A stretch of DNA of 64,000 nt from Tepidimonas sediminis (lineage in GTDB: Bacteria > Pseudomonadota > Gammaproteobacteria > Burkholderiales > Burkholderiaceae_C): NCBI RefSeq assembly GCF_007556605.1, contig NZ_VJND01000005.1:1-64000 (forward strand). The letters run 5' to 3'. Position numbers and translations under genes: made by a program. Below the pieces are notes generated by a model. It worked only from the letters and a program-made list of their open reading frames with translations, was not told the origin of the DNA and did no database searches. Shown piece by piece: positions 42,346-51,726 of this stretch; position 1 is the stretch's first letter, and every line of letters begins with the position of its first letter.

Positions 42346-43716
42346 ATGAGCAGCGCCAAGCAACTGAAGACCTTCAACGACCTGGAGCAATGGCTCAACG
42401 AACGCCGCGTCACCGAGGTCGAGTGCCTGGTGCCCGACCTGACCGGCGTGGCGCGCGGCAAGATCCTGCCGCGCGAGAAGTTCACCGAGGACCGCGGCAT
42501 GCGCCTGCCGGCCTCGGTGGTGGCGATGAGCGTCACCGGCGAGCAGCCCTCCAGCGGGCCGTACTACGACGTCATCGACCCGACCGAGCGCGACATGCAG
42601 CTGCGCCCGGATCCGGCCACCGCGCGCATCGTGCCGTGGGTGGCCGACCCCACCGCGCAGGTCATCCACGACTGCTTCGACCACAGCGGCAAGCTCATTC
42701 CGTATGCGCCGCGCAGCGTGCTGCGCCACGTCTGCGGGCTGTTCGACGCGCTGGGCCTGCAGCCGGTGGTGGCGCCGGAGCTGGAGTTCTACCTGACGGC
42801 GCGCAACACCGACCCCAACACGCTGCTGCACCCGCCGATCGGCCGCAGCGGCCGCGCCGAGACCTCGCGCCAGGCGTACTCGATCGACGCGGTCAACGAG
42901 TTCGATCCCCTGTTCGAGGAGATCTACGACTGCTGCGAGAAGATGGAGCTCAACGTCGACACGCTGATCCATGAGGTCGGCGCCGGGCAGATGGAGATCA
43001 ACTTCTTCCACGCCCACCCGCTGGAGCTGGCGGACGAGGTGTTCCTGTTCAAGCGCACGGTGCGCGAGGTGGCGCTGCGCCACGACATGTACGCCACCTT
43101 CATGGCCAAGCCGATCGCCGGCGAGCCCGGCAGCGCGATGCACATCCACCAGAGCCTGGTGGACAAGGAGACCGGCCGCAACGTCTTCAGCAACGAGGAC
43201 GGCAGCCCCTCGGAGATGTTCTACCACTACATCGGCGGGCTGCAGCGCTACATCCCGGCGGCGATGGCCCTGGTGGCGCCCTACGTGAACAGCTACCGGC
43301 GGCTGGCGCGCCACACCGCCGCGCCGATCAACATCGAGTGGGGCCACGACAACCGCACGGTCGGCATCCGCTCGCCGATCGCGCCGCCGCAGGCGCGCCG
43401 GCTGGAAAACCGCGTCATCGGGGCGGACGCCAACCCCTACATCGCGATGGCGATGACGCTGGCCTGCGGCTACCTCGGCATCGTGCACAAGATCAAGCCC
43501 AAGCCGGAGATGCGCGGCGACGCGTACCTGTCGCCGTATGCGCTGCCGCGCAGCCTGGGCGAGGCGCTGGACTGGCTGCGGCGCGAGCCCGACCTGCACC
43601 ACGTGCTGGGCGAGGAGTTCATCACCATCTACACCGAGATCAAGGAACTGGAGTTCGAGGAGTTCATGAAGGTGATCTCGCCGTGGGAGCGCGAGCACCT
43701 GCTGCTGCACGTCTGA
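42346..43716 (+). CDS. puuA: Gamma-glutamylputrescine synthetase (glutamine synthetase family, SpuB/PuuA)
   Basis: The 456-residue enzyme ligates glutamate to putrescine with ATP, the first step of the gamma-glutamylated route. Glutamine synthetase-type blocks are VECLVPDLTGVARGKILPRE, VAPELEFYLTARNTDPNTLL, GAGQMEINFFHAHPLELADE, SAMHIHQSLVDKETGRNVFS and GHDNRTVGIRSPIAPPQARR. The N-terminal VPDLTGVARGK in place of the glutamine synthetase start marks the PuuA/SpuB/GlnT side of the family. AAGGAGA precedes ATG 42346. Related enzymes take other polyamines or ethanolamine; context favours putrescine. Confidence 0.93.
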   Translation: MSSAKQLKTFNDLEQWLNERRVTEVECLVPDLTGVARGKILPREKFTEDRGMRLPASVVAMSVTGEQPSSGPYYDVIDPTERDMQLRPDPATARIVPWVADPTAQVIHDCFDHSGKLIPYAPRSVLRHVCGLFDALGLQPVVAPELEFYLTARNTDPNTLLHPPIGRSGRAETSRQAYSIDAVNEFDPLFEEIYDCCEKMELNVDTLIHEVGAGQMEINFFHAHPLELADEVFLFKRTVREVALRHDMYATFMAKPIAGEPGSAMHIHQSLVDKETGRNVFSNEDGSPSEMFYHYIGGLQRYIPAAMALVAPYVNSYRRLARHTAAPINIEWGHDNRTVGIRSPIAPPQARRLENRVIGADANPYIAMAMTLACGYLGIVHKIKPKPEMRGDAYLSPYALPRSLGEALDWLRREPDLHHVLGEEFITIYTEIKELEFEEFMKVISPWEREHLLLHV

Positions 43717-43770
43717 CCCCCCCGCGCGGCCGCCGCGGCCGGCGGCCCGCCCCACCGAAGGAGACCCGCG

Positions 43771-45177
43771 ATGACCGCCGTGGCCGACCCCGACCTCACG
43801 CACGAGCTGCGCGCGCTGGATGCGGCGCATTTCCTGCACCCGTTCACCGACCATGCGGCGCTGGCCGCCAAGGGGGTGCGCGTCATCACGCGCGCCGAGG
43901 GCATCTGGATCTGGGACGCCGACGGTCACCGCATCCTGGACGGCATGAGCGGCCTGTGGTGCGTCAACGCCGGCTACGGCCGCCGCGAGCTGGCCGAGGC
44001 GGCGTATCACCAGATGCTGACGCTGCCGTTCTACAACACGTTCTTCCAGACCACCACCGAGCCGCCGGTGCGGCTGGCGCGGCGGCTGAGCGAGCTGGCC
44101 CCGCCGGTGGACGGGAGGCGCTTCACGCACGTGTTCTTCACCAGCAGCGGCTCGGAGGCCAACGACACCAACGTGCGGCTGGTGCGCCGCTACTGGGACC
44201 TGATGGGTCAGCCGCAGCGCAAGGTCATCATCGGGCGCTGGAACGCCTACCACGGCTCCACGGTGGCGGCGGCGTCGCTGGGCGGCATGCGCGCCATGCA
44301 CGAGCAGGGCGACCTGCCGATTCCGGGCGTCGTGCACATCGAGCAGCCGTACTACTGGCAGCACCGCCTGCCCGGCGAGACGCCCGAGGCGTTCGGCGTG
44401 CGCGCCGCGCGCTGGCTGGAGGAAAAGATCCTCGAGGTCGGCCCCGACAAGGTCGCAGCCTTCATCGCCGAGCCGGTGCAGGGCGCCGGCGGCGTCATCA
44501 TCCCGCCGGCGACCTACTGGCCGGAGGTGCAGCGCATCGTCGAGCGCTACGGCATCCTGCTGATCAGCGACGAGGTGATCTGCGCCTTCGGCCGGCTGGG
44601 GCACTGGTTCGCCTACGAGCGCTTCGGCATCAAGCCCGACCTGGTGACGTTTGCCAAGGCGGTCACCAGCGGCTACGTGCCGCTGGGCGGCGTGCTGGTG
44701 GGCGAGCGCGTCGCGCGCGTGCTGGTGGACGGTGGCGAGTTCACGCACGGCTACACCTACAGCGGTCATCCGGTGGCCTGCGCGGTGGCGCTGGCCAACC
44801 TCGACCTGATGCAGCGCGAGCGGCTGCCCGAGCGCGTGCGTGACGACACCGGGCCCTACCTGGCCGAGCGCTTCGCCACGCTGGCCGATCACCCGCTGGT
44901 GGGCGTGGCGGAAAGCTGCGGCATGGTGGCCGGCCTGATCCTCGTGCGCGACAAGGCCACACTCGAGCCATTTCCGGAGGACTGGGAGGTCGGCCTGCTG
45001 TGCCGCCAGCACTGCTTCGACACCGGCGTGGTGATGCGCGCGGTGGGCGCGCGCATGATCATCGCGCCGCCGCTGGTGATGACGCGTGCCGACATCGACG
45101 TCATGATCGGCCTGATCCGCCGTGCGCTGGACGCCACGTGGGCGGATTTGCAACGCCAGGGGCGCGTTCAGGGTTGA
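43771..45177 (+). CDS. spuC: Putrescine/polyamine-pyruvate aminotransferase (SpuC type)
   Basis: The 468-residue class III aminotransferase transfers the amino group of putrescine to pyruvate, giving 4-aminobutyraldehyde. Blocks include HFLHPFTDHAALAAKG at the N-terminus, GMSGLWCVNAGYGRRELAEA, FFTSSGSEANDTNVRLVRRY, WNAYHGSTVAAASLGGM, LLISDEVICAFGRLGHWFAY and TFAKAVTSGYVPLGGVLVGE with the Schiff-base Lys296. This N-terminus is typical of SpuC and omega-transaminases. It gives the cell a second, non-glutamylated route for putrescine. GAAGGAGA precedes the ATG, 54 bases after puuA. Confidence 0.92.
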   Translation: MTAVADPDLTHELRALDAAHFLHPFTDHAALAAKGVRVITRAEGIWIWDADGHRILDGMSGLWCVNAGYGRRELAEAAYHQMLTLPFYNTFFQTTTEPPVRLARRLSELAPPVDGRRFTHVFFTSSGSEANDTNVRLVRRYWDLMGQPQRKVIIGRWNAYHGSTVAAASLGGMRAMHEQGDLPIPGVVHIEQPYYWQHRLPGETPEAFGVRAARWLEEKILEVGPDKVAAFIAEPVQGAGGVIIPPATYWPEVQRIVERYGILLISDEVICAFGRLGHWFAYERFGIKPDLVTFAKAVTSGYVPLGGVLVGERVARVLVDGGEFTHGYTYSGHPVACAVALANLDLMQRERLPERVRDDTGPYLAERFATLADHPLVGVAESCGMVAGLILVRDKATLEPFPEDWEVGLLCRQHCFDTGVVMRAVGARMIIAPPLVMTRADIDVMIGLIRRALDATWADLQRQGRVQG

Positions 45178-45303
45178 CCCTGCCCTACAATGCCCGGCGG
45201 AGCTGTTCTCGGGCGTCGGGTGGGCATCGGTCCGCACCGGCCTGCTGCATCGGAACACTGGCTTGCGTTCCGTCTTCCACTGGCTTTCGACAGGAGTGTG
45301 GAC

Positions 45304-46470
45304 ATGAAGAAGCGTCTGCTCGCGCTGGCCCTGGCCGCGGCGTTCGCCGCCGGCTGCGGCAAGAAGGAAGAACCCGTCGCCCAGCCCGCCCCGGCGCCGG
45401 CCCCCGCGGTCGCCCAGGCCCCGGCCGGCCCGGTGCTGGATGACGAGAAGGTGCTCAACATCTACAACTGGCCCGACTACATTCCCGAGGGCATGCTGGA
45501 GGCCTTCGAGAAGGAGACCGGCATCAAGGTCAACTACGACACCTTCGAGACCAACGAGGCCCTGCACGCCAAGCTGGTGGCCGGCAACACCGGCTACGAC
45601 ATCGTCGTGCCCGGCAGCGTGTTCGCCAAGCCGCAGATCGAGGCCGGCCTGTTCCAGCCGCTGGACAAGGCCAAGATCCCCAACTACGCCAACCTCGACC
45701 CGGCGGTCATGAAGGTGCTCGACCGCGTCGACCCGGGCAACCAGTACCTGGTGCCGTGGGGCTGGAGCTTTACCACCGTCGGCATCAACAAGCAGAAGGT
45801 CGAGAAGGCCCTGGGCGGCATGCCGATGCCCGAAAATGCCTGGGACCTGGTGTTCGATCCGAAGTACACCGCCAAGCTCAAGAGCTGCGGCATCGCCTAC
45901 CTCGATTCGCCCACCGAGATCATCCCGGTGGCGCTGCACTACATCGGCAAGGACGCCTACTCCAACGACCCGGAAGACTACAAGGCCGCGGTGGAGATGC
46001 TCAAGAAGGTCCGCAAGGACATCCGCATCTTCAGCTCGACGATGATCGACGACATCGCCAGCGGCAAGGCCTGCGCCGTCATCGGCTGGGCCGGCGACAT
46101 CAACATCGCCGCCAGCCGCGCCGCCGAGACCGGCTCCAAGGACGAGATCGTCGCGCTGCTGCCCTCCACCGGTGCGCTGGCGTTCTTCGACACGATGGCG
46201 ATCCTGAAGGACGCCAAGCACCCGAACAACGCGCACGCGTTCATCGACTTCTTCCTGCGTCCGGAAAACGCCGCCGCGATGGCCAACGAGATGGGCTACA
46301 ACACCGGCAACACCAAGGGCCGCGACCAGATGAAGCCCGAGGTGGTCAACAACCCGTCGATCTTCCCGCCGGCCGACTACATGCCCAAGCTGATCCAGCC
46401 CAGCAGCTACACCAACGAGGCGCGCGAGGCGATGGCCTCGGCCTACAACGCGTTCAAGCGCGGCAAGTGA
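45304..46470 (+). CDS. potF: Putrescine/polyamine ABC transporter substrate-binding lipoprotein (PotF/SpuD)
   Basis: The 388-residue binding protein has a lipoprotein signal (KKRLLALALAAAFAAGCG, lipidated Cys18), a Pro/Ala linker (PAPAPAPAVAQAPAGP) and the PotF fold beginning VLNIYNWPDYIPEGMLEAFE, with YDIVVPGSVFAKPQIEAGLF, VPWGWSFTTVGINKQK and AVIGWAGDINIAASRA. E. coli PotF is a soluble periplasmic protein; here the Cys and linker suggest membrane tethering. It is the only binding protein in the cluster, where Pseudomonas has two (SpuD and SpuE). A long hairpin separates it from potG. Confidence 0.94.
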   Translation: MKKRLLALALAAAFAAGCGKKEEPVAQPAPAPAPAVAQAPAGPVLDDEKVLNIYNWPDYIPEGMLEAFEKETGIKVNYDTFETNEALHAKLVAGNTGYDIVVPGSVFAKPQIEAGLFQPLDKAKIPNYANLDPAVMKVLDRVDPGNQYLVPWGWSFTTVGINKQKVEKALGGMPMPENAWDLVFDPKYTAKLKSCGIAYLDSPTEIIPVALHYIGKDAYSNDPEDYKAAVEMLKKVRKDIRIFSSTMIDDIASGKACAVIGWAGDINIAASRAAETGSKDEIVALLPSTGALAFFDTMAILKDAKHPNNAHAFIDFFLRPENAAAMANEMGYNTGNTKGRDQMKPEVVNNPSIFPPADYMPKLIQPSSYTNEAREAMASAYNAFKRGK

Positions 46471-46513
46471 GTGGCTGACGGCGCCGCGCCGCGCGCACGG
46501 CACGCTTCCATGA

Positions 46514-46556
46514 CGCAACGGGCTGTGCTCCCCCCGCGGGCAGGCAGCCCGTTGCG
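46514..46556 (+). other. Long hairpin between potF and potG
   Basis: CGCAACGGGCTG (46514-46525) and CAGCCCGTTGCG (46545-46556) form a perfect 12-pair stem with a 19-base loop, followed by CTTTGTCG, which is too poor in U for a full terminator. Placed between the binding protein and ABC genes, such a stem usually protects the 5' mRNA or partly terminates, giving more binding protein than transporter. Confidence 0.65.
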
Positions 46557-46624
46557 CTTTGTCGTTGCGGCCGCCGGCCGCTTCCTGCCCGTCTCCCGGG
46601 CCCCCTTCCCTGCTGAGAGGCGTC

Positions 46625-47740
46625 ATGGCTGAAGCCCCGCGAGTTCCGGTCGATGCGGAGCATTACCTGGTCACCGAGAGGCTGGTCAAGAAGTTCGACC
46701 AGGTGGTGGCCGTCGACGAGGTGTCGCTGTCGGTGCGCAAGGGCGAGATCTTCGCGCTGCTGGGCAGCTCCGGCTGCGGCAAGTCCACGCTGCTGCGCAT
46801 GCTGGCCGGTTTCGAGACGCCGACCTCGGGCCGCATCCTGCTGGGCGGGCAGGACGTGGCGGGCCTGCCGCCGTACGAGCGGCCGGTCAACATGATGTTC
46901 CAGAGCTACGCGCTGTTTCCGCACCTGGACGTGTGGGAGAACGTCGCCTTTGGCCTCAAGCGCGAGGGCCTGCCCAAGGCCGAGATCGAAAAGCGCGTCG
47001 GCGACATGCTGGCGCTGGTGCAGCTGACGGCCTACGCGCGGCGCAAGCCGCACCAGCTCTCCGGCGGCCAGCAGCAGCGCGTGGCGCTGGCGCGCAGCCT
47101 GGCCAAGCGGCCCAAGCTGCTGCTGCTGGACGAGCCGCTGGGCGCGCTGGACAAGAAGCTGCGCGAGCAGACGCAGTTCGAGCTGGTCAACATCATCGAG
47201 CAGGTCGGCGTGACCTGCGTGATGGTGACGCACGACCAGGAGGAGGCGATGACGATGGCCAGCCGCATCGCCGTCATGAGCAAGGGCCGCGTGCTGCAGG
47301 TCGGCACGCCGCAGGAGATGTACGAGTACCCGGCCAACCGGTTCGTCGCGGACTTCATCGGCAGCGTCAACCTGTTCGACGGCACGCTGGCGGTGGACGA
47401 GCCGGACCACTGTGCGATCGACGCGCCGATCGGCCGCATCCACGTCGGCCATGGCACCACCGGCACCGTGGGCATGCCGATCAGCGTGGCGGTCCGGCCG
47501 GAGAAGATCGAGATCGCCAAGCACCGCCCCGACGGCGTGGCCTGCAACCTGTTCCAGGGCCGCGTCAAGGAGATCGCCTACTTCGGCTCCTACAACGCCT
47601 ACATCGTGGTGACGCCGCAGGGCCACAAGGTGCGCATCACCGAGGCCAACACCTCGCGCCACGACCTGTCGGACATCACCTGGGACGACGAGGTCTGGTT
47701 CTGGTGGCGCGACACCGCCGGCGTCGTGCTGCGCGACTGA
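46625..47740 (+). CDS. potG: Polyamine ABC transporter ATPase (PotG/SpuF)
   Basis: The 371-residue ATPase powers putrescine import. It has Walker A in [20 protein letters not shown], the signature [20 protein letters not shown], Walker [21 protein letters not shown] and the switch His in [20 protein letters not shown]-terminal TOBE domain holds [18 protein letters not shown] and [20 protein letters not shown], typical of PotG/PotA. ATG 46625 follows GAGAGG. It is the first of three tightly spaced transporter genes. Confidence 0.96.
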   Translation: MAEAPRVPVDAEHYLVTERLVKKFDQVVAVDEVSLSVRKGEIFALLGSSGCGKSTLLRMLAGFETPTSGRILLGGQDVAGLPPYERPVNMMFQSYALFPHLDVWENVAFGLKREGLPKAEIEKRVGDMLALVQLTAYARRKPHQLSGGQQQRVALARSLAKRPKLLLLDEPLGALDKKLREQTQFELVNIIEQVGVTCVMVTHDQEEAMTMASRIAVMSKGRVLQVGTPQEMYEYPANRFVADFIGSVNLFDGTLAVDEPDHCAIDAPIGRIHVGHGTTGTVGMPISVAVRPEKIEIAKHRPDGVACNLFQGRVKEIAYFGSYNAYIVVTPQGHKVRITEANTSRHDLSDITWDDEVWFWWRDTAGVVLRD

Positions 47741-47764
47741 GCCACCTGCCGGGAGTCCGCCGCC

Positions 47765-48700
47765 ATGACCGGATCGACCGCTTCCGCCCCCACCGTGCCG
47801 CTGCCGGGCCGGCGCTTCGTCATCGCCGTGCCGTTCGCGTGGCTGACGGTGTTCTTCCTGCTGCCGTTCCTGATCCTGCTCTACATCAGTTTCGTCGACA
47901 TGGGCGACGGCATCGATCCGTTCCGCCCGCTGTGGGACGAGGCGGCCGGCGTCCTGCGCCTGAAGTACGAGAACTACTGGACCATCTTCAAGACCGAGTG
48001 GGACGGCCCGCTGTTCCGCACCCTCTACGTCGAGGCCTACGTGCGCTCGGTGGCGTACGCCGGCATCACCGCCACGCTGTGCCTGCTGATCGGCTACCCG
48101 TTCGCGTACTTCATCGCGCGCAGCCCGGCCTCGGTGCGCCCGGCGCTGCTGCTGATGGTGATGCTGCCGTTCTGGACGTCGTTCCTGCTGCGCGTCTACG
48201 CGTGGAAGGGGATCCTGGCCGACGCCGGCATCCTCAACCGCCTGCTGATGGCCGTCGGTTTCATCGACGAGCCGCTGCACCTGCTCTACACCAACGTGTC
48301 GATGCTGGTCGGCATGACCTACGTCTACCTGCCCTTCATGGTGCTGCCGCTGTACGCGACGCTGGTCAAGCTCGACTGGCGGCTGCTGGAGGCGGCCTAC
48401 GACCTCGGCGCCACGCCGTGGAAGGCGTTCTGGCTGGTGACGGTGCCGCTGTCCAAGGCCGGCATCATCGCCGGCTTCATGCTGGTGTTCATCCCGTCGG
48501 TGGGCGAGTTCGTCATCCCGTCGCTGCTGGGCGGCCCGGAAAACCTCATGATCGGCCGCGTGGTGTGGGACGAGATGTTCACCGCCAACAACTGGCCGCG
48601 CGCCGCGGCCCTGGCGGTGGTGATGATCGGCCTGATCGTCGTGCCGCTGGCGATCTACTACCGCTACAGCGGCGAGCGCGCGGCCGCCGCGCAGCACTGA
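47765..48700 (+). CDS. potH: Polyamine ABC transporter permease (PotH/SpuG)
   Basis: The 311-residue permease has about six membrane helices. PotH-type marks are the N-terminal PFLILLYISFVDMGDGI, LLMVMLPFWTSFLLRVYAWK and the ATP-subunit contact loop LEAAYDLGATPWKAFWLVTV (EAA motif), then FIPSVGEFVIPSLLGGPEN. It pairs with PotI. The gene begins 24 bases after potG, with GGGAG upstream of its ATG. Confidence 0.96.
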   Translation: MTGSTASAPTVPLPGRRFVIAVPFAWLTVFFLLPFLILLYISFVDMGDGIDPFRPLWDEAAGVLRLKYENYWTIFKTEWDGPLFRTLYVEAYVRSVAYAGITATLCLLIGYPFAYFIARSPASVRPALLLMVMLPFWTSFLLRVYAWKGILADAGILNRLLMAVGFIDEPLHLLYTNVSMLVGMTYVYLPFMVLPLYATLVKLDWRLLEAAYDLGATPWKAFWLVTVPLSKAGIIAGFMLVFIPSVGEFVIPSLLGGPENLMIGRVVWDEMFTANNWPRAAALAVVMIGLIVVPLAIYYRYSGERAAAAQH

Positions 48701-48715
48701 ACCGGGGGCTGGGGC

Positions 48716-49552
48716 ATGGGCAACCTCCTCGCACGCCATTTCGGCAAGGGCTGGCTGCTGCTGGTCTACGCGTTCCTGTACGCGCCGCTCGTGTTCATGA
48801 TCGTGTTCTCGTTCAACAGCACGCGGCAGGACGCGGTGTTCACCGGCTTTTCGCTGCGCTGGTACGAGGCGCTGCTGAACGACACCAAGATCGTCAACGG
48901 CTTTTTCGTCTCGCTCAAGGTCGCGCTGACCACCGGGGTGCTGTCGGCGGTGCTGGGCACGTTCGCCGCCTTCGTGCTGGTGCGCTACCGCCGCTTCTGG
49001 GGGCGCACCGTGTTCTCCGGCATGGTCAACGCGCCGCTGGTGATGCCGGAGGTCATCATCGGACTTTCGCTGCTGCTGCTGATGGTGGGGGCGCAGAACG
49101 TCTTCGGCTGGCCGCAGCGCGGCATGCTGACCATCATCCTCGGCCACACGCTGATGGGCATGGCCTACGCGATGGTGGTGGTGCAGTCGCGCCTGCTGGA
49201 GATGGACCGCCGCATCGAGGAGGCGGCGATGGACCTGGGCGCGCGGCCGCACCAGGTGTTCTTCCTCGTGACGCTGCCCAACATCGCGCAGGCGGTGCTG
49301 GCGGCGTTCCTGCTGTCGTTCACGCTGTCGTTCGACGACGTGGTGATCTCCGAATTCCTCTCCGGCCCCGGCGTCAACACGCTGCCGCAGGTGATCTTCG
49401 GCTACGCGCGCCGCGGCATCAACCCCACCATCTACGCCGCCGCCACCATCCTGATCGTCGTCGTCACCACCGTCATCGTCGGCTACGCCGTCTGGGTGGC
49501 GCGCGCCACGCGCCGGCGCGAGCGGGAAATGGCCGCGGCCCTCAAGGGGTGA
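48716..49552 (+). CDS. potI: Polyamine ABC transporter permease (PotI/SpuH)
   Basis: The 278-residue permease has about six helices and PotI-type segments: LVYAFLYAPLVFMIVFSFNS at the N-terminus, VNAPLVMPEVIIGLSLLLLM and the EAA loop IEEAAMDLGARPHQVFFLVT, then FTLSFDDVVISEFLSGPGVN. It forms the transmembrane channel with PotH. The gene begins 15 bases after potH and ends the transporter set; selO follows 51 bases later. Confidence 0.96.
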   Translation: MGNLLARHFGKGWLLLVYAFLYAPLVFMIVFSFNSTRQDAVFTGFSLRWYEALLNDTKIVNGFFVSLKVALTTGVLSAVLGTFAAFVLVRYRRFWGRTVFSGMVNAPLVMPEVIIGLSLLLLMVGAQNVFGWPQRGMLTIILGHTLMGMAYAMVVVQSRLLEMDRRIEEAAMDLGARPHQVFFLVTLPNIAQAVLAAFLLSFTLSFDDVVISEFLSGPGVNTLPQVIFGYARRGINPTIYAAATILIVVVTTVIVGYAVWVARATRRREREMAAALKG

Positions 49553-49603
49553 TGCGGGCGGCGGGCGGCGCGGCGGCGCGCGCGCCGCTACGCTCGTGCC
49601 GCC

Positions 49604-51265
49604 ATGAACGATCCCCGACCCGCCCCGGCACTGCTGGCCGCCGCCGCCGAAGCCGGCCCGCCGCCGCTGCACGCCGACTTCGCCACCGCGCTGCCGGAGC
49701 TGGCGATCCCGTGGTCGGCGCGGCGCTGGCCGGCCCCGGCGCTGCTGACGCTGGACGAGCCGCTGGCGCAGGCGCTGGGCTGGCCCCCGGCGTGGCTGCG
49801 CCGCGCGGACGGTGAGGCCTTTCTTGCCGGGCAGGCGCTGCCGCCGGGCGCGCGGCCGGTGGCGCAGATCTACGCCGGGCACCAGTTCGGCGGCTGGGTG
49901 CCGCGGCTCGGTGACGGGCGCGCGCTGCTGCTCGGCGAAGCCGAGTTGGCCACCCCCGCCGGGCCGCGCCGCGTGGACGTGGCGCTCAAGGGCAGCGGCC
50001 CGACGCCGCTTTCGCGCGGCGGCGACGGGCTGGCGGCGCTGGCGCCGATGCTGCGCGAGGCGCTGGTCAGCGCCGCGATGCATGCGCTGGGCATCCCGAC
50101 CACGCGCGCGCTGGCGGTGCTGGCCACCGGCCAGACGGTCTGGCGCGACGGCGAGCCGCTGCCCGGCGCGCTGCTGGTGCGCGTGGCCGCCAGCCACCTG
50201 CGCGTCGGCACCTTCCAGTGGGTGGCGGCGCAGGGCGAGGCGGCGCTGCTGCGCCGGCTGCTGACCTTTGCGCTGCGGCGCCACGACCCGGATCTGGCCG
50301 CGGCGCTGCCGCCGGTGCCCGATGGCGGCGTGCCGCAGGTGCCCGCCGAGCTGGCGCTGGCGTGGCTGCGCGCGGTGGTGGCGCGGCAGGCGCGGCTGGT
50401 CGCGCAGTGGATGGCGGTCGGCTTCATCCACGGCGTCATGAACACCGACAACATGGCCATCGGCGGCGAGACGATCGACTACGGCCCGTGCGCGTTCATG
50501 GAGGCGTTCGATCCGGCCACCGTGCACAGCTCGATCGACCACGGCGGGCGCTACGCCTGGGGCAACCAGCCGCGCATCGCGGCGTGGAACCTGGCGCGGC
50601 TGGCGGAGACGGTGCTGCCGCTGCTGCACACGGACGAGGAGCAGGCGGTGGCGGTGGCCACCGAGGCGGTGCGCGGCTTCACGCCGGCGTGGCGGCGCGC
50701 GTGGCGCGCGGCGATGCGCGCCAGGCTCGGTCTGACGCCGCCCGGGGCGGCGCCCGCCGCCGGCCCGTGGGCATGGCTGGCCGACGAGGGGCCGGATGAT
50801 GCCTGGGCGGCCGACGACGACGCGCTGATCGCCGACTGGCTGGCAGGGCTGCAGGCCCAGGAGGCGGACTGGACGCTGGCGCACCGGCGGCTGGCGGAGG
50901 TGGCCGCCGCCGTGGACGGGGGCGAGGCGGCGCTGCAGGCGGCGGCCCGTGCGGCGCTTTCCCCCCTGCTGCGCGAGCCGGCGGCGCTGGACGGGTGGCT
51001 CGTGCGCTGGGCTGCGCGGCTGCTGCGCGGCGGCGTGCCGGCGCGGGAGGTCGCCGCCGCCCTGCGCCGCGCCAACCCGGCGGTGATTCCGCGCAACCTG
51101 CGCGTGGAGGAGGCGCTGGCCGCCGCGCTGCAGGGCAGCCTGGCGTCGTGGCGCGCGCTGCACGCCGCGCTGCAGCGCCCGTTCGACGAGCCGGCCGACC
51201 CCCGCCACGCCGAGCCGGCCCCGCGCGACTGGGCGCGGCGCTACGTCACCTTCTGCGGCACCTGA
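49604..51265 (+). CDS. selO: Protein adenylyltransferase SelO (YdiU)
   Basis: The 553-residue pseudokinase-fold enzyme transfers AMP from ATP to Ser, Thr or Tyr of target proteins, with a role in redox stress. Family blocks are GHQFGGWVPRLGDGRALLLG, LKGSGPTPLSRGGDGLAALA and GFIHGVMNTDNMAIGGETID followed by YGPCAF, which holds the metal-binding Asn and Asp. The C-terminus is RRYVTFCGT: a Cys sits close to the end, as in bacterial SelO where Cys replaces the selenocysteine of animal SelO. It stands between the polyamine transporter and a toxin-antitoxin pair on the same strand; a functional link to polyamines is not evident. Confidence 0.95.
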   Translation: MNDPRPAPALLAAAAEAGPPPLHADFATALPELAIPWSARRWPAPALLTLDEPLAQALGWPPAWLRRADGEAFLAGQALPPGARPVAQIYAGHQFGGWVPRLGDGRALLLGEAELATPAGPRRVDVALKGSGPTPLSRGGDGLAALAPMLREALVSAAMHALGIPTTRALAVLATGQTVWRDGEPLPGALLVRVAASHLRVGTFQWVAAQGEAALLRRLLTFALRRHDPDLAAALPPVPDGGVPQVPAELALAWLRAVVARQARLVAQWMAVGFIHGVMNTDNMAIGGETIDYGPCAFMEAFDPATVHSSIDHGGRYAWGNQPRIAAWNLARLAETVLPLLHTDEEQAVAVATEAVRGFTPAWRRAWRAAMRARLGLTPPGAAPAAGPWAWLADEGPDDAWAADDDALIADWLAGLQAQEADWTLAHRRLAEVAAAVDGGEAALQAAARAALSPLLREPAALDGWLVRWAARLLRGGVPAREVAAALRRANPAVIPRNLRVEEALAAALQGSLASWRALHAALQRPFDEPADPRHAEPAPRDWARRYVTFCGT

Positions 51266-51435
51266 CGGGCGGGCGGTGGCGGACGCCCTTCCGCGCCCCG
51301 AGCTTTTGTAATATCGTCTTCGACTGTCAGCATGCCTTGGCGAGCGCGGCGGATCGGCGTCCTCTCGGTTCCGCACGAGCCTGCCCTTCCTGCCGCGCCG
51401 CAGCCGACCCCGTCTGGATCGGAGACCCCCAGGAC

Positions 51436-51726
51436 GTGAAACCCTCCGAAGCCCTCGCAGCCCACCGCGCCGCGATCCGCCGCATCGTCGAGGCCCACCA
51501 CGCCTGCAACGCGCGCGTGTTCGGCTCCGTACTGCGGGGGGAGGACGCCGACGGCAGCGACCTCGACCTGCTGGTCGATCCGACGCCGCAGATGACCCTG
51601 TTGGACCTCGGGGCGATCCGGCACGAGCTCGGCCAGCTGCTCGGCGTGCCGGTCGACGTGCTGACGCCGGGCGCGCTTCCCTCTGGCTTCCGGGTCGCCG
51701 TGCTGGCCGAGGCCGAGCCGGTATGA
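51436..51726 (+). CDS. mntA: MNT-type nucleotidyltransferase antitoxin (MntA)
   Basis: The 96-residue minimal nucleotidyltransferase has the catalytic pattern GSx10DxD: Gly30-Ser31 and Asp42, Asp44 in RVFGSVLRGEDADGSDLDLL. In characterised MntA-HepT pairs this enzyme adds AMP groups to a Tyr of the HepT toxin and so silences it. The start is GTG 51436, 10 bases after GGAGA; the frame is open upstream through the end of selO but has no family support there. Its stop overlaps the hepT start by four bases. An AT-rich patch at 51301-51325 (TTTTGTAATAT) is a probable promoter. Confidence 0.93.
   Translation: MKPSEALAAHRAAIRRIVEAHHACNARVFGSVLRGEDADGSDLDLLVDPTPQMTLLDLGAIRHELGQLLGVPVDVLTPGALPSGFRVAVLAEAEPV

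Noticed and set aside
43717-43770. GC-rich hairpin (CGGCCGCCGCGGCCG) between puuA and spuC as a terminator
   Set aside because: There is no U tract and the next gene follows at once with its own ribosome site; such self-complementary GC runs are common here.
41788-46626. A 1,612-codon open frame on the minus strand opposite puuD, puuA, spuC and potF
   Set aside because: Same reason: antisense shadow of four clearly recognised genes, with no domain of its own.
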